Translations under genes and position numbers: made by a program
Notes under the pieces: generated by a model
The model's database searches: none
Seen by the model: only the letters and a program-made list of their open reading frames with translations
What the model was told of the DNA's origin: nothing
Shown: positions 17,031 through 24,442 of the stretch, in pieces
Position numbering within the stretch: the first letter of the stretch is position 1
How the letters are laid out: every line of letters starts with the position of its first letter
Assembly: GCF_013386585.1 (NCBI RefSeq)
Contig: NZ_JACARO010000048.1
Location: forward strand, 1-33,226
Source: Pseudomonas sp. P7548
GTDB taxonomy: Bacteria > Pseudomonadota > Gammaproteobacteria > Pseudomonadales > Pseudomonadaceae
DNA: 33,226 nucleotides
Direction of reading: 5' to 3'

Positions 17031-17067
17031 ATATCAAGTGAGTATCAAGTGATACCCACCAGGTATC
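17031..17067 (-). promoter_or_regulatory. Overlapping operator-like palindromes upstream of the SSS gene
   Basis: GTATCAAGTGATAC (17042-17055) is a palindrome apart from its central two bases. It overlaps GATACC-CACCA-GGTATC (17051-17067). The half site tATCAAGTGA also occurs as a direct repeat at 17032-17041 and 17043-17052, 11 bp or one helical turn apart. This arrangement about 65-100 bp upstream of the symporter ATG is typical of a regulator site. The regulator is not identified. Confidence 0.5.
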
Positions 17068-17103
17068 TAGAAAGCCCGTAGAAGCCGGCGCATCACCTCC
17101 TCC

Positions 17104-17203
17104 TGTGGGAGCTGGCTTGCCTGCGATGGGGCCTTTGAGCCATGCACTTGCCTCGTGGACGCCATCGCCGCGGTGCGACGATTCGACAAGCCGGGCTCCT
17201 ACA
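17104..17203. repeat. REP/REPIN palindrome
   Basis: The left unit is TGTGGGAGCTGGCTTGCCTG and the right unit ends in CAAGCCGGGCTCCTACA. The right half carries an extra CGCCGCGGTGCGACGATTCG segment that is common beside Pseudomonas REPs. Reading frames through it are not genes. Confidence 0.8.
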
Positions 17204-17219
17204 ATGTTCTGTGCATGGG

Positions 17220-18323
17220 TTACCAGCCGCGTAAGCGTTCCCACACCTCTACGTCACCACTCTCTAACACCGCATGGTAACTGCCGAACTGCGCCCCAGT
17301 GGCACACGCATGGTTAGGCAAAATCCGCAGGCGTGTCCCCAATGGAAACTGTGCCACCACCTCCACCTCGTGCCCCTGGAACCGCGCCACACCGTGTTCC
17401 TGATTGGCACTGCTCAACAGCAGTCCATCGATCAGTTCACCGGCCTCATCGCACACTTGCCCATAACCAAAGTCGCGCTTCTGCGTTTGCGTGCCACGGT
17501 CCCGGCTCATCGCCATCCAGCCGGCGTCGGTGATGATCCAGCCTTTTTCCGGCTGATGGCCAATCACCGTGGTCAGCACGCTCAGGGCCAGTTCATCTGT
17601 GCCGCACACGCCGATGTTGTGCATCACCAGGTCGAAAAACGCATACACGCCGGCACGCAGCTCGGTGACGCCCTCTAGGCTCACGGCTGACAGCGCGGTC
17701 GGCGTGGAGCCCACGCTCACCTGTTCACAACGCATCCCGGCTGCACGAATACGTTCGGCTGCCTCGACGCAGCGGGCGCGTTCCAGTTCGGCGATGGCTT
17801 GCAAGGCCTCGGGCGTGTCCAGGCCGTAGCTTTCGCCGGCATGGGTCAGCACGCCCACCAGGCTGTCGCCAAGCACCCGGGCGATCTCCAGCAAGGCGGG
17901 ATCCTGCGGCTTGACCCCGGAACGATGACCGTCGCAATCGATCTCGATCATTACCGCAAAGGTTTCGCCCTGTTCCCGGCCGAAATCGACAATCGCTTGG
18001 GCCCCGGCGAGGCTGTCGGTGATCAGCGTCAACCCACAGCCCTGGCGCCGCAACGCCAGCGCTTGAGGCAATTTGTGCGGTGCCATGCCTACGGCGTACA
18101 GGATGTCGTGGATGCCCTGGGCAAAAAAGTACTCGGCTTCCTTGAGGGTCGACACCGTGATGCCACGGGCGCCCGCCGCGATTTGTGCCGCCACCACCTG
18201 GGCGCACTTATGGGTTTTGACATGCGGACGCAGTTGCACGCCCAGGCTGTCGGCTCTTTGCTGCATGCGCTCGAGATTGCGCTGCATTTTCACGGTATCA
18301 ATCAGTGCGGCAGGGGTGTCCAT
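17220..18323 (-). CDS. Fold-type III PLP enzyme, D-serine/D-threo-3-hydroxyaspartate dehydratase family
   Basis: This 367-residue enzyme has an alanine racemase-like barrel followed by a D-serine dehydratase-like beta domain. The PLP lysine is K36 in LRPHVKTHK. Metal ligands H338 and C340 (LPNHACATGAQF) match the zinc or divalent-metal site of DSD1-type dehydratases. Such enzymes remove water and ammonia from D-serine, D-threonine or D-threo-3-hydroxyaspartate, while D-threonine aldolases share the fold. The neighbours (a second dehydratase, a dicarboxylate-type symporter, RidA) favour hydroxyaspartate. I chose ATG 18323 because GGAG lies 8 nt upstream and MDTPAALID is the usual start. ATG 18395 also has a ribosome site but would overlap the divergent regulator start. 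Confidence 0.88.
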   Translation of the reverse strand: MDTPAALIDTVKMQRNLERMQQRADSLGVQLRPHVKTHKCAQVVAAQIAAGARGITVSTLKEAEYFFAQGIHDILYAVGMAPHKLPQALALRRQGCGLTLITDSLAGAQAIVDFGREQGETFAVMIEIDCDGHRSGVKPQDPALLEIARVLGDSLVGVLTHAGESYGLDTPEALQAIAELERARCVEAAERIRAAGMRCEQVSVGSTPTALSAVSLEGVTELRAGVYAFFDLVMHNIGVCGTDELALSVLTTVIGHQPEKGWIITDAGWMAMSRDRGTQTQKRDFGYGQVCDEAGELIDGLLLSSANQEHGVARFQGHEVEVVAQFPLGTRLRILPNHACATGAQFGSYHAVLESGDVEVWERLRGW

Positions 18324-18381
18324 GGTTGAAGCTCCACGATAGGGGGCAGGGTCGAAATTGACGCCCTGTCCAGGACTGGAT

Positions 18382-19020
18382 ATGTTGTCTTGCATGAAAA
18401 AGACCTCGCTTGAAGAAACCACCCTGATCAGCCAGCTCGAACAGATCGCCGAAGGCTTGAGCCAAACCTTCAGCCCGTTCTGCGAAGTGGTGCTGCACGA
18501 CTTGCGCGACCCGCAGCACGCGATCCTGGCCATCCACAACAACCTCTCGGGCCGTGCGCCGGGCGATCCGGCCACTGAGCTGGGCCTGGCACGTATCGCC
18601 GACCCCGAGTACCCGCAAATCATTGCCAACTACCAGAACCAGTTCAGCGATGGCCGCCAGGTCAAGAGCACCTCCATTGGCATCAAGGACGCCAGCGGCC
18701 AATACGTGGCGGCCCTGTGCATGAACGTCGACCTGTCGTTGTTCCGTGGCTTGCAGAGCCTGCTCGAACAGTTCGGCTCGGTGAGCGGCGACAAGCCCGG
18801 TGAATCCCTTGACCCGTCCGGGGCCGACGCCATCCGTGCGCGCATCGACCAGTTCGCCGCACGCCTGGCCACCACCCCGCGCGCCCTCAAGGCCGCAGAC
18901 CGGCGCCTGCTCATGCAGGAGCTCAAGGACTCCGGTTGCATGGACGTGCGCCGGGCCATGGAGACCGTGGCCTCGCACCTGGGCGTGTCGCGCGCGGCGG
19001 TCTACACCTACGCCAAGTAG
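18382..19020 (+). CDS. YheO/DauR-like PAS-HTH transcriptional regulator
   Basis: This 212-residue protein (from ATG 18382) has a YheO-type PAS domain in its N-terminal half (CEVVLHDLRDPQHAILAIHN through CMNVDLSLFRGL). A C-terminal helix-turn-helix of the HTH_22 type follows (DSGCMDVRRAMETVASHLGV and SRAAVYTYAK). DauR of this family controls D-arginine catabolism in Pseudomonas. Here the gene diverges from a PLP enzyme for a D- or beta-hydroxy amino acid, so control of that enzyme and of the facing operon is likely. AGGA lies 6 nt before ATG 18382; ATG 18394 is an alternative. Its last 13 bp overlap the end of the convergent RidA gene. Confidence 0.88.
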   Translation: MLSCMKKTSLEETTLISQLEQIAEGLSQTFSPFCEVVLHDLRDPQHAILAIHNNLSGRAPGDPATELGLARIADPEYPQIIANYQNQFSDGRQVKSTSIGIKDASGQYVAALCMNVDLSLFRGLQSLLEQFGSVSGDKPGESLDPSGADAIRARIDQFAARLATTPRALKAADRRLLMQELKDSGCMDVRRAMETVASHLGVSRAAVYTYAK

Positions 19021-19388
19021 CGCGCCACCGCTTCAATCTCCACCAGATACCCATGATGCAGCTCCGGCACCGGCACCACCGCCCGTGCCGGCCGATGCTC
19101 GCCCAGCGCGGCGGCGTACACGCGATCGAATTCCGGCCAGTGCCGAACCCCGGCCACATACACCGTGATCTTCACCAGGTCCTGGGGCGTGCCGCCGGCG
19201 TCCTGCAAAATCGCCAGCAAATTGTCCAGCGCCAGTTGCGCCTGCTCGGCAAACGGCGCCGACAGGTTATGGCGCCCGTCGGGGCTCACCGGCAATTGCC
19301 CGGAGATGTACAGCGTGCCGTTGTGGCTGGCGGCCTGGGAATAATGGCCGGCAGGCGGCGATGCGTTCGGGGTGTGATGCAGAGTCAT
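19008..19388 (-). CDS. RidA/YjgF-family enamine/imine deaminase
   Basis: This 126-residue protein (YjgF/YER057c/UK114 fold) hydrolyses reactive enamines and imines released by PLP dehydratases to 2-oxo acids and ammonia. Family landmarks are GHYSQAASHNGTLYISGQLP near the start, the middle block LDNLLAILQDAGGTPQDLVK, and VPVPELHHGYLVEIEAVA near the end. The usual catalytic Arg of canonical RidA (in RxxVxV) is matched by RAVVPV. It is the last gene of the minus-strand operon, 7 nt after the symporter stop. Its pairing with dehydratases fits its known role exactly. ATG 19388 is preferred to an in-frame TTG at 19403. Confidence 0.9.
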   Translation of the reverse strand: MTLHHTPNASPPAGHYSQAASHNGTLYISGQLPVSPDGRHNLSAPFAEQAQLALDNLLAILQDAGGTPQDLVKITVYVAGVRHWPEFDRVYAAALGEHRPARAVVPVPELHHGYLVEIEAVARYLA

Positions 19389-19395
19389 AGTGGTC

Positions 19396-20650
19396 TCAAG
19401 CAAGGTAGGGAAGGGGAGCCGGTTGAGGCTGTTCGTCGGGTGTAGTGCTGCCGATCACTGCCGTGGCCACGCCACAGCCGAACACGTTGGTGGCGGTGCG
19501 GCCCATGTCCAGGATCGGGTCCACTGCCAGGATCAGCAGCAAACCGGCTTCCGGCAGGCCCACCATCGGCAAGCCGGCCGCGAGCACCACCAGCGAGCCA
19601 CGGGCCACGCCGGCCGTGCCTTTGCTGATCACCAGCAAGGTCAGCAGCACCATCACCTGGTGGCCGAAACTCATGTCGATGCCGTAGGCCTGGGCGATGA
19701 ACATCACGATAAAGGCCTGGTACATCATCGAGCCGTCGAGGTTGAACGAGTAACCCAGGGGCAATACAAAACTGGTCACGCGTTTGGGCGAGCCGAAGCT
19801 GTCGAGGGCGTCGATGGTCTTGGGGTAGGCCGCCTCGCTGCTGGCCGTGGAGAACGCCAACAACACCGGGCTTCGCAGGAGATGCAGCAGGTGCTTGAAA
19901 CGTGCGCCCAGGGCGATGTAGCCAGCGCCGCCGATCACCAGCCAGAGCAGCGCCAGGCCAAGGTAGAACTGCGCGATCAACTTGCCGAAGCTCACCAGCA
20001 TGCCCAGCCCGTACAGACTGATGGTGGCGGCGATGGCGGCAAACACCGCGAGCGGCGCCACCCACATCACGTACTCGGTGATGCGAAACATCACCTGGGT
20101 CAGCTCTTCGAGCACGCTCAGGATGCTCGACTTGCCCTGGCCTTTGACAAACGCCAGGCCCGCCCCGAAGAACAGCGAAAACACCACGATTTGCAGCACC
20201 TCGTTATTGCCCATGGCCTCGACAATGCTGCGCGGAAACACATGGGACAAAAAGCCCGAGAGGTTGAAGCTGGCGGTGTTCAAACCACTGGCGCCGCTGG
20301 TGGGCGTATTCAGGCCAAGCCCTACGCCGGGCTGGAACAGGTTGGCCAGCAACAGCCCGATCAGCAGCGACACCACCGAGGCCAGCAAGAACCAGCTCAT
20401 CGCCTTGAGGCCCACACGGCCAATGGCGCCGCTGTCGGCCATGCTCGCGACCCCGCTGATCAGCGTCGCCAGCACCAGCGGCGCGATCACCATCTTGATC
20501 AGGCGCAGGAACACATCGGTCACTAGGTTGAAGTAACCGGCGAGGGTCTTGGCGGTGTCGGCATCCAGTTGCGCATGCAACACGCCCCCCCACCAGTACA
20601 CCCAGGAGTATCGCAATCACGATGGCCCGGGCCAGGTAACGGTTTTTCAT
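19396..20650 (-). pseudogene. DctA/GltP-type dicarboxylate/amino acid:cation symporter, frameshifted
   Basis: The natural start is ATG 20650 (ribosome site GAGG, MKNRYLARAIVIAILLGVLV). After GGG codons at a C7 run on the plus strand (20585-20591) that frame is lost. The rest of the protein (GGVLHAQLDADTAKTLAGYF onward, to 19396) is in another frame. One base fewer in the run restores a normal ~417-residue symporter. The family serine motif STASSEAAYPKTIDAL, the loop GYSFNLDGSMMYQAF and LVISKGTAGVARGS are intact. It would import dicarboxylates or acidic amino acids such as aspartate analogues with H+ or Na+. It lies between the lyase and RidA genes. A translation from ATG 20616 alone would lack most of helix 1. 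It is either a real mutation or an assembly error. Confidence 0.85.
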
Positions 20651-20656
20651 AAGCAC

Positions 20657-20668
20657 CTCTTGTTGTTG
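20657..20668 (-). promoter_or_regulatory. CA motif beside the symporter ribosome site
   Basis: In minus-strand mRNA the sequence CAACAACAAGAGG precedes ATG 20650. AACAACAA adjoins the GAGG ribosome site and matches the Hfq/Crc AAnAAnAA motif. This is good placement for catabolite repression of the uptake gene. Confidence 0.5.
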
Positions 20669-20670
20669 AG

Positions 20671-20696
20671 GCCCGGGGCGGGCCCGGGCGTTTTTT
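20671..20696 (+). terminator. Intrinsic terminator on the strand opposite the operon
   Basis: GCCCGGG, loop GCGGG, CCCGGGC, G and six T residues make a strong intrinsic terminator reading on the plus strand. No plus-strand gene ends here; both flanking genes are on the minus strand. A weaker second hairpin in the same direction (AGCGCC-TCGGCG-GGCGCT then TTTT) lies at 20734-20754. Either it stops antisense transcripts or the stem alone acts on the minus-strand mRNA. Confidence 0.55.
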
Positions 20697-20786
20697 ATCG
20701 GCGGCAGTTTTCAGCAGGCAAAGCGGGGCCGTCAGCGCCTCGGCGGGCGCTTTTCGGCCATTAATCCGGTGTGTGCGGGGCGCGGG

Positions 20787-21746
20787 TCAGCCTTGGAGCA
20801 GGCTCGCGTATTTCTCGATGTCGACGTTGCCACCGGTGACGATGATGCCCACGCGCTGGCCCTTGAACCGGCCATTGGCATTGCGCAAGGCCGCCAGGCC
20901 CAGGCAACCGGTGGGCTCCACGACCATCTTCATGCGCTGCATGAAGAAGCGCATGCCCTCCACCAGTTGCGCGTCGGACACGGTGAGGATGTCGTTCACC
21001 TGGTCACGGATGATCGGAAACGTATGCTCCCCCAGGTGCTGGGTCTGGGCGCCGTCGGCAATCGTGGCCGGGGTATCGATGTGCACGATGCTGCCCGTCT
21101 GGAACGAGCGCTGGCCGTCATTGCCGGCCTCGGGTTCGACGCCGTACAGCAGGCAATCCGGCGCCAGGGCGCGGGTCGACAGCGCGGTGCCCGAAAGCAT
21201 GCCGCCGCCGCCCAGGCCAACGAACAGCGCGTCCAGGGGCCCGGTGAATTCCAGCAGCTCCTTGGCGGCGGTGCCTTGGCCGGCGAGCACGTCGGGGTGG
21301 TCGTAGGACGGGATCAGGGTCATGCCGTGCTCTAGCGCCAGGGTCCGGCCGATCTGCTCGCGGTCTTCAGTGACGCGGTCGTAGAACACCACGCTGGCAC
21401 CGTATTCACGGGTGGCCGCGACCTTCGCTGCCGGCGCGTCAGTGGGCATGACGATGGTCGCCGGCATCTGCAGCAGGCGCGCGGCCAAGGCGATGCCCTG
21501 GGCGTGGTTGCCGGAAGAGAACGCCACCACCCCGGCCTTGCGCTGCTGCTCGTCAAAGCGCGACAGGGCGTTGAACGCGCCGCGAAACTTGAACGAGCCG
21601 GTGCGTTGCAGGTTCTCGCACTTGATGAACACCTGGGCGCCGGTCTCGGCATCGAGGGTGCGCGAGGTGAAGACCGGCGTGCGATGGGCAAAGCCTTCCA
21701 GGCGCTGGGCGGCGGCGACGACGTCGTGGTAGGTGGACAGTTGCAT
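20787..21746 (-). CDS. Serine/threonine dehydratase-type PLP lyase, possible threo-3-hydroxyaspartate ammonia-lyase
   Basis: This 319-residue fold-type II PLP enzyme has its PLP lysine K53 in SFKFRGAFNAL, the substrate loop SSGNH (77-81) and the phosphate-binding run GLGGGGMLSG (179-182 glycines). It lacks the C-terminal ACT regulatory domain of biosynthetic IlvA. Its length fits serine racemase, catabolic threonine dehydratase and 3-hydroxyaspartate ammonia-lyase. Operon partners (DctA-like symporter, RidA) and the adjacent D-threo-hydroxyaspartate dehydratase-like gene make the last role attractive, giving oxaloacetate and ammonia. Sequence alone cannot separate it from L-threonine or L-serine dehydratase. 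It is the first gene of its operon, with a palindrome about 53 bp upstream of the ATG. Confidence 0.85.
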   Translation of the reverse strand: MQLSTYHDVVAAAQRLEGFAHRTPVFTSRTLDAETGAQVFIKCENLQRTGSFKFRGAFNALSRFDEQQRKAGVVAFSSGNHAQGIALAARLLQMPATIVMPTDAPAAKVAATREYGASVVFYDRVTEDREQIGRTLALEHGMTLIPSYDHPDVLAGQGTAAKELLEFTGPLDALFVGLGGGGMLSGTALSTRALAPDCLLYGVEPEAGNDGQRSFQTGSIVHIDTPATIADGAQTQHLGEHTFPIIRDQVNDILTVSDAQLVEGMRFFMQRMKMVVEPTGCLGLAALRNANGRFKGQRVGIIVTGGNVDIEKYASLLQG

Positions 21747-21798
21747 GGGACGGACCTCTGGAAAAGTACCCGGGCACGGAAGCCCTGTTGTCTATGTC

Positions 21799-21813
21799 TG
21801 GATAAAATATCCA
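21799..21813 (-). promoter_or_regulatory. Operator-like palindrome upstream of the PLP lyase
   Basis: TGGATA-AAA-TATCCA is a perfect 6-bp inverted repeat with a 3-bp spacer, in an AT-rich stretch that probably contains the operon promoter. TGGATAT and TGTCTTG words also occur in the PLP dehydratase/regulator divergent gap (18376-18394). This raises the possibility that the YheO-like protein binds both; the resemblance is weak. Confidence 0.4.
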
Positions 21814-21859
21814 TATCAAGACAAATTGTAAAGTTCCGTCTGTCACATGCGCTTTGGCA

Positions 21860-22648
<789 letters not shown>

Positions 22649-22659
22649 ATCGGGACCTT

Positions 22660-23421
22660 TCAACGGAGGTTGCGCCAGCGCAACAGGTGGCGGCTCAGCA
22701 GGGTGAACAACAGCGTCATCAAGTAGCCGAGCAAACCGATGCACAGCACACTCAGCACGATCACTTCCATGCGTGAGCCGGCTTCGGCGTTCATCATCAA
22801 ATTGCCCAGGCCGGCGCCGGAGGACAGGAACAGCTCACTGCCGATCGCCGTGACCCAGGCAAACGCCAGGGCGTGCAACACGCCGGTGGCAATGCTCGGC
22901 AGCGCGGCCGGCAGCAGCACCTGGGTGAACTGTTGCAGCGGCGTCAGCACCAGCACCTGGCCGACTTCACGGTAGCGGCGCTCCACATGGCTGAAGCCTT
23001 GATAGGTGTTGAGCACCATCGGGTAAAACGCCGCGAGGCTGACGATCAGCACCTTGGAGAACTCGCCGTTGCCGAACCACATGGCAATCAGCGGGATCCA
23101 GCCGAGCATTGGCACCTGGCGAATCGAATGGAACAGCGGGCCGATCAAGCGGTTGGCCACGCCTGACAGCGCCATCAGCACCCCCAGCGTCACGCCGAAC
23201 AGGATGCCCAGCACCAGGCCGGTGCTGGTGCGCGCCAGGCTGGCCAGCAGGTTGACCAGCAACTCGCCGTTGCCGAGCATTTCCCACAGCGCGGCGCCGA
23301 TCGCCGACAGCGGCACAAACGCATACGCGCCTGCCGCGTCCTGGCGCGAGGCGTATTCCCAGGCCAGGATCAACAGCAGTGGCAGCAACAGGCCGCGTGA
23401 TTTTCTCAACAAGGGCAGCAT
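22660..23421 (-). CDS. ABC transporter permease, SsuC/TauC-like (second)
   Basis: This 253-residue inner-membrane protein has about six helices. The EAA loop that contacts the ATPase is readable around YREVGQVLVLTPLQQF and LLPAALPSIATGVLHAL. VPMLGWIPLIAMWFGNGE is the usual preceding helix region of SsuC/TauC proteins. It begins 9 nt after the first permease, so the two were probably duplicated long ago and now form a heterodimer. It belongs to the same organosulfur-type importer. Confidence 0.92.
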   Translation of the reverse strand: MLPLLRKSRGLLLPLLLILAWEYASRQDAAGAYAFVPLSAIGAALWEMLGNGELLVNLLASLARTSTGLVLGILFGVTLGVLMALSGVANRLIGPLFHSIRQVPMLGWIPLIAMWFGNGEFSKVLIVSLAAFYPMVLNTYQGFSHVERRYREVGQVLVLTPLQQFTQVLLPAALPSIATGVLHALAFAWVTAIGSELFLSSGAGLGNLMMNAEAGSRMEVIVLSVLCIGLLGYLMTLLFTLLSRHLLRWRNLR

Positions 23422-23430
23422 GGGGAACTC

Positions 23431-24183
23431 CTAGCGGGTCTGCCAACGGAACAGGCGTTGTTCGAGGCGACGAAAGCCGTAGTCGAGGCCGAAGCCGATC
23501 ACTCCGGTGACCACCACGCCAACCATCACCACATCGATGCGCAGCATCTGCCGGGCCATTTCGATCATCTGTCCCAGGCCGCTGTCGGCCGCCAGCAATT
23601 CGGTGGCCACCAGCACCACCCAGGCGCGGGTCAGGCTGATGCGAAAACCGGTGATGATCGGCGGCGCGGCGGCGGGCAGGGCCACCAGGCGCACAAACGT
23701 CGGCCAGCGCAGGCGGTACACATCGGCCACTTCAAAATAACTGCGCGGGATGCCACGCACGCCTTCGCCGGCCGCCAGGGCCACGGGGAAAAACGCGGTC
23801 TTGGCGACGATGATGATCTTGAAGGTTTCGTCGATACCGAACAGCAGCACGAACATTGGGATCAAGGCGATGCTGGGGATCTGGCGCAGGGTGTGGAACA
23901 GTGGGCCGCAATACGCCTCGACGTTCTTGGACAGCGCCATCAGCACGCCAAAGGCCAGGCCGCACAGCGAGCCGATGCCAAACCCCAGGCCCAGGCGCGA
24001 CAGGCTGTTGCCCAAGTGGTCGAGCAATTCGCCGCTGGCGAGCAGTTCTTCAAAGGTTTGCAGCACCTGGGCGGGAGGTACCAACAGGTTGCGCGGGAAA
24101 ATGCCGAGATGGGCTACCAGCGCCCAGGTGGCGAGCAGGGCGAGGGGTGAGATAAGCCAGGAGAGCAGTCGAAGGAGGCGCAT
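23431..24183 (-). CDS. ABC transporter permease, SsuC/TauC-like (first)
   Basis: This 250-residue permease has about six helices and is first in the three-gene importer operon. Family markers are TLRQIPSIALIPMFVLLFGI and the EAA-type loop SYFEVADVYRLRWPTFVRLV with ALPAAAPPIITGFRISL. Most SsuC/TauC systems have one permease gene; two different ones here imply a heterodimer. No gene for a periplasmic binding protein with a signal peptide is next to it. A sigma-54 promoter lies about 40 bp upstream of ATG 24183. Confidence 0.92.
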   Translation of the reverse strand: MRLLRLLSWLISPLALLATWALVAHLGIFPRNLLVPPAQVLQTFEELLASGELLDHLGNSLSRLGLGFGIGSLCGLAFGVLMALSKNVEAYCGPLFHTLRQIPSIALIPMFVLLFGIDETFKIIIVAKTAFFPVALAAGEGVRGIPRSYFEVADVYRLRWPTFVRLVALPAAAPPIITGFRISLTRAWVVLVATELLAADSGLGQMIEMARQMLRIDVVMVGVVVTGVIGFGLDYGFRRLEQRLFRWQTR

Positions 24184-24219
24184 GGCGGGTCTTAATTGGA
24201 CTAAGTACCCGCTGGCTAT

Positions 24220-24235
24220 CGCAAGACATGTGCCA
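24220..24235 (-). promoter_or_regulatory. Sigma-54 (-24/-12) promoter of the ABC importer operon
   Basis: The minus strand reads TGGCACATGTCTTGC, an exact TGGCAC-N5-TTGC match with the fixed GG-to-GC spacing. Transcription would start near 24208, some 25 nt before the permease ATG. Sigma-54 promoters need an enhancer-binding activator; the palindrome at 24407-24428 is a candidate site. Confidence 0.7.
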
Positions 24236-24266
24236 TGTATGAATCCCGAACACCCTGAAGATCTCC

Positions 24267-24356
24267 TGTAGGCGCTGGCTTGCCAGCGATAGCGATGTTC
24301 CGGTCGACATCATGGTTGGCTGTGCCGCCGCCATCGCGGGCAAGCCAGCTCCTACA
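24267..24356. repeat. REP/REPIN palindrome
   Basis: The left unit begins TGTAGGCGCTGGCTTGCCAG and the right unit ends GGGCAAGCCAGCTCCTACA. It sits between the sigma-54 promoter of the ABC operon and the palindrome at 24407, so it would lie inside the activator loop. Confidence 0.85.
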
Positions 24357-24406
24357 GTGGATATTTGTTCCTTCAGGGAGAGCGGGTTGATGCCTGGGCA
24401 GCAGAA

Positions 24407-24428
24407 GGGTGCTGCTGGAGCAGCACCC
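24407..24428. promoter_or_regulatory. Perfect palindrome, candidate activator site or receptor terminator
   Basis: GGGTGCTGC-TGGA-GCAGCACCC is a perfect 9-bp inverted repeat between the end of TonB receptor 1 and the ABC operon. Only TTCT follows it on the minus strand, so it is a poor terminator. Nineteen of its bases recur identically at 29561-29579, also upstream of a sigma-54 promoter at similar distance. That supports a binding site for a shared enhancer-binding activator. Confidence 0.5.
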
Positions 24429-24442
24429 ATTCAGCAGTCGCC

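Noticed and set aside
17005..17244. Minus-strand frame containing VGARLVESSHRGDG
   Set aside because: This peptide comes from translating REP elements and is a common false call in Pseudomonas.
18324..18395. Longer start (ATG 18395) for the PLP dehydratase
   Set aside because: It has a ribosome site, but it would overlap the start of the divergent regulator and leave no room for promoters. ATG 18323 also has a good site and the family-typical N-terminus.
17220..21746. A beta-hydroxyaspartate cycle (BhcABCD) locus
   Set aside because: The BhcB- and BhcC-like folds are present, but no aspartate-glyoxylate aminotransferase or iminosuccinate reductase gene is in the window, and the metal site HAC fits DSD-type dehydratases better than BhcC.
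24407..24428. Strong rho-independent terminator for TonB receptor 1
   Set aside because: The stem is good but only two T residues follow directly on the minus strand. The repeated motif upstream of another sigma-54 promoter favours a binding-site role.
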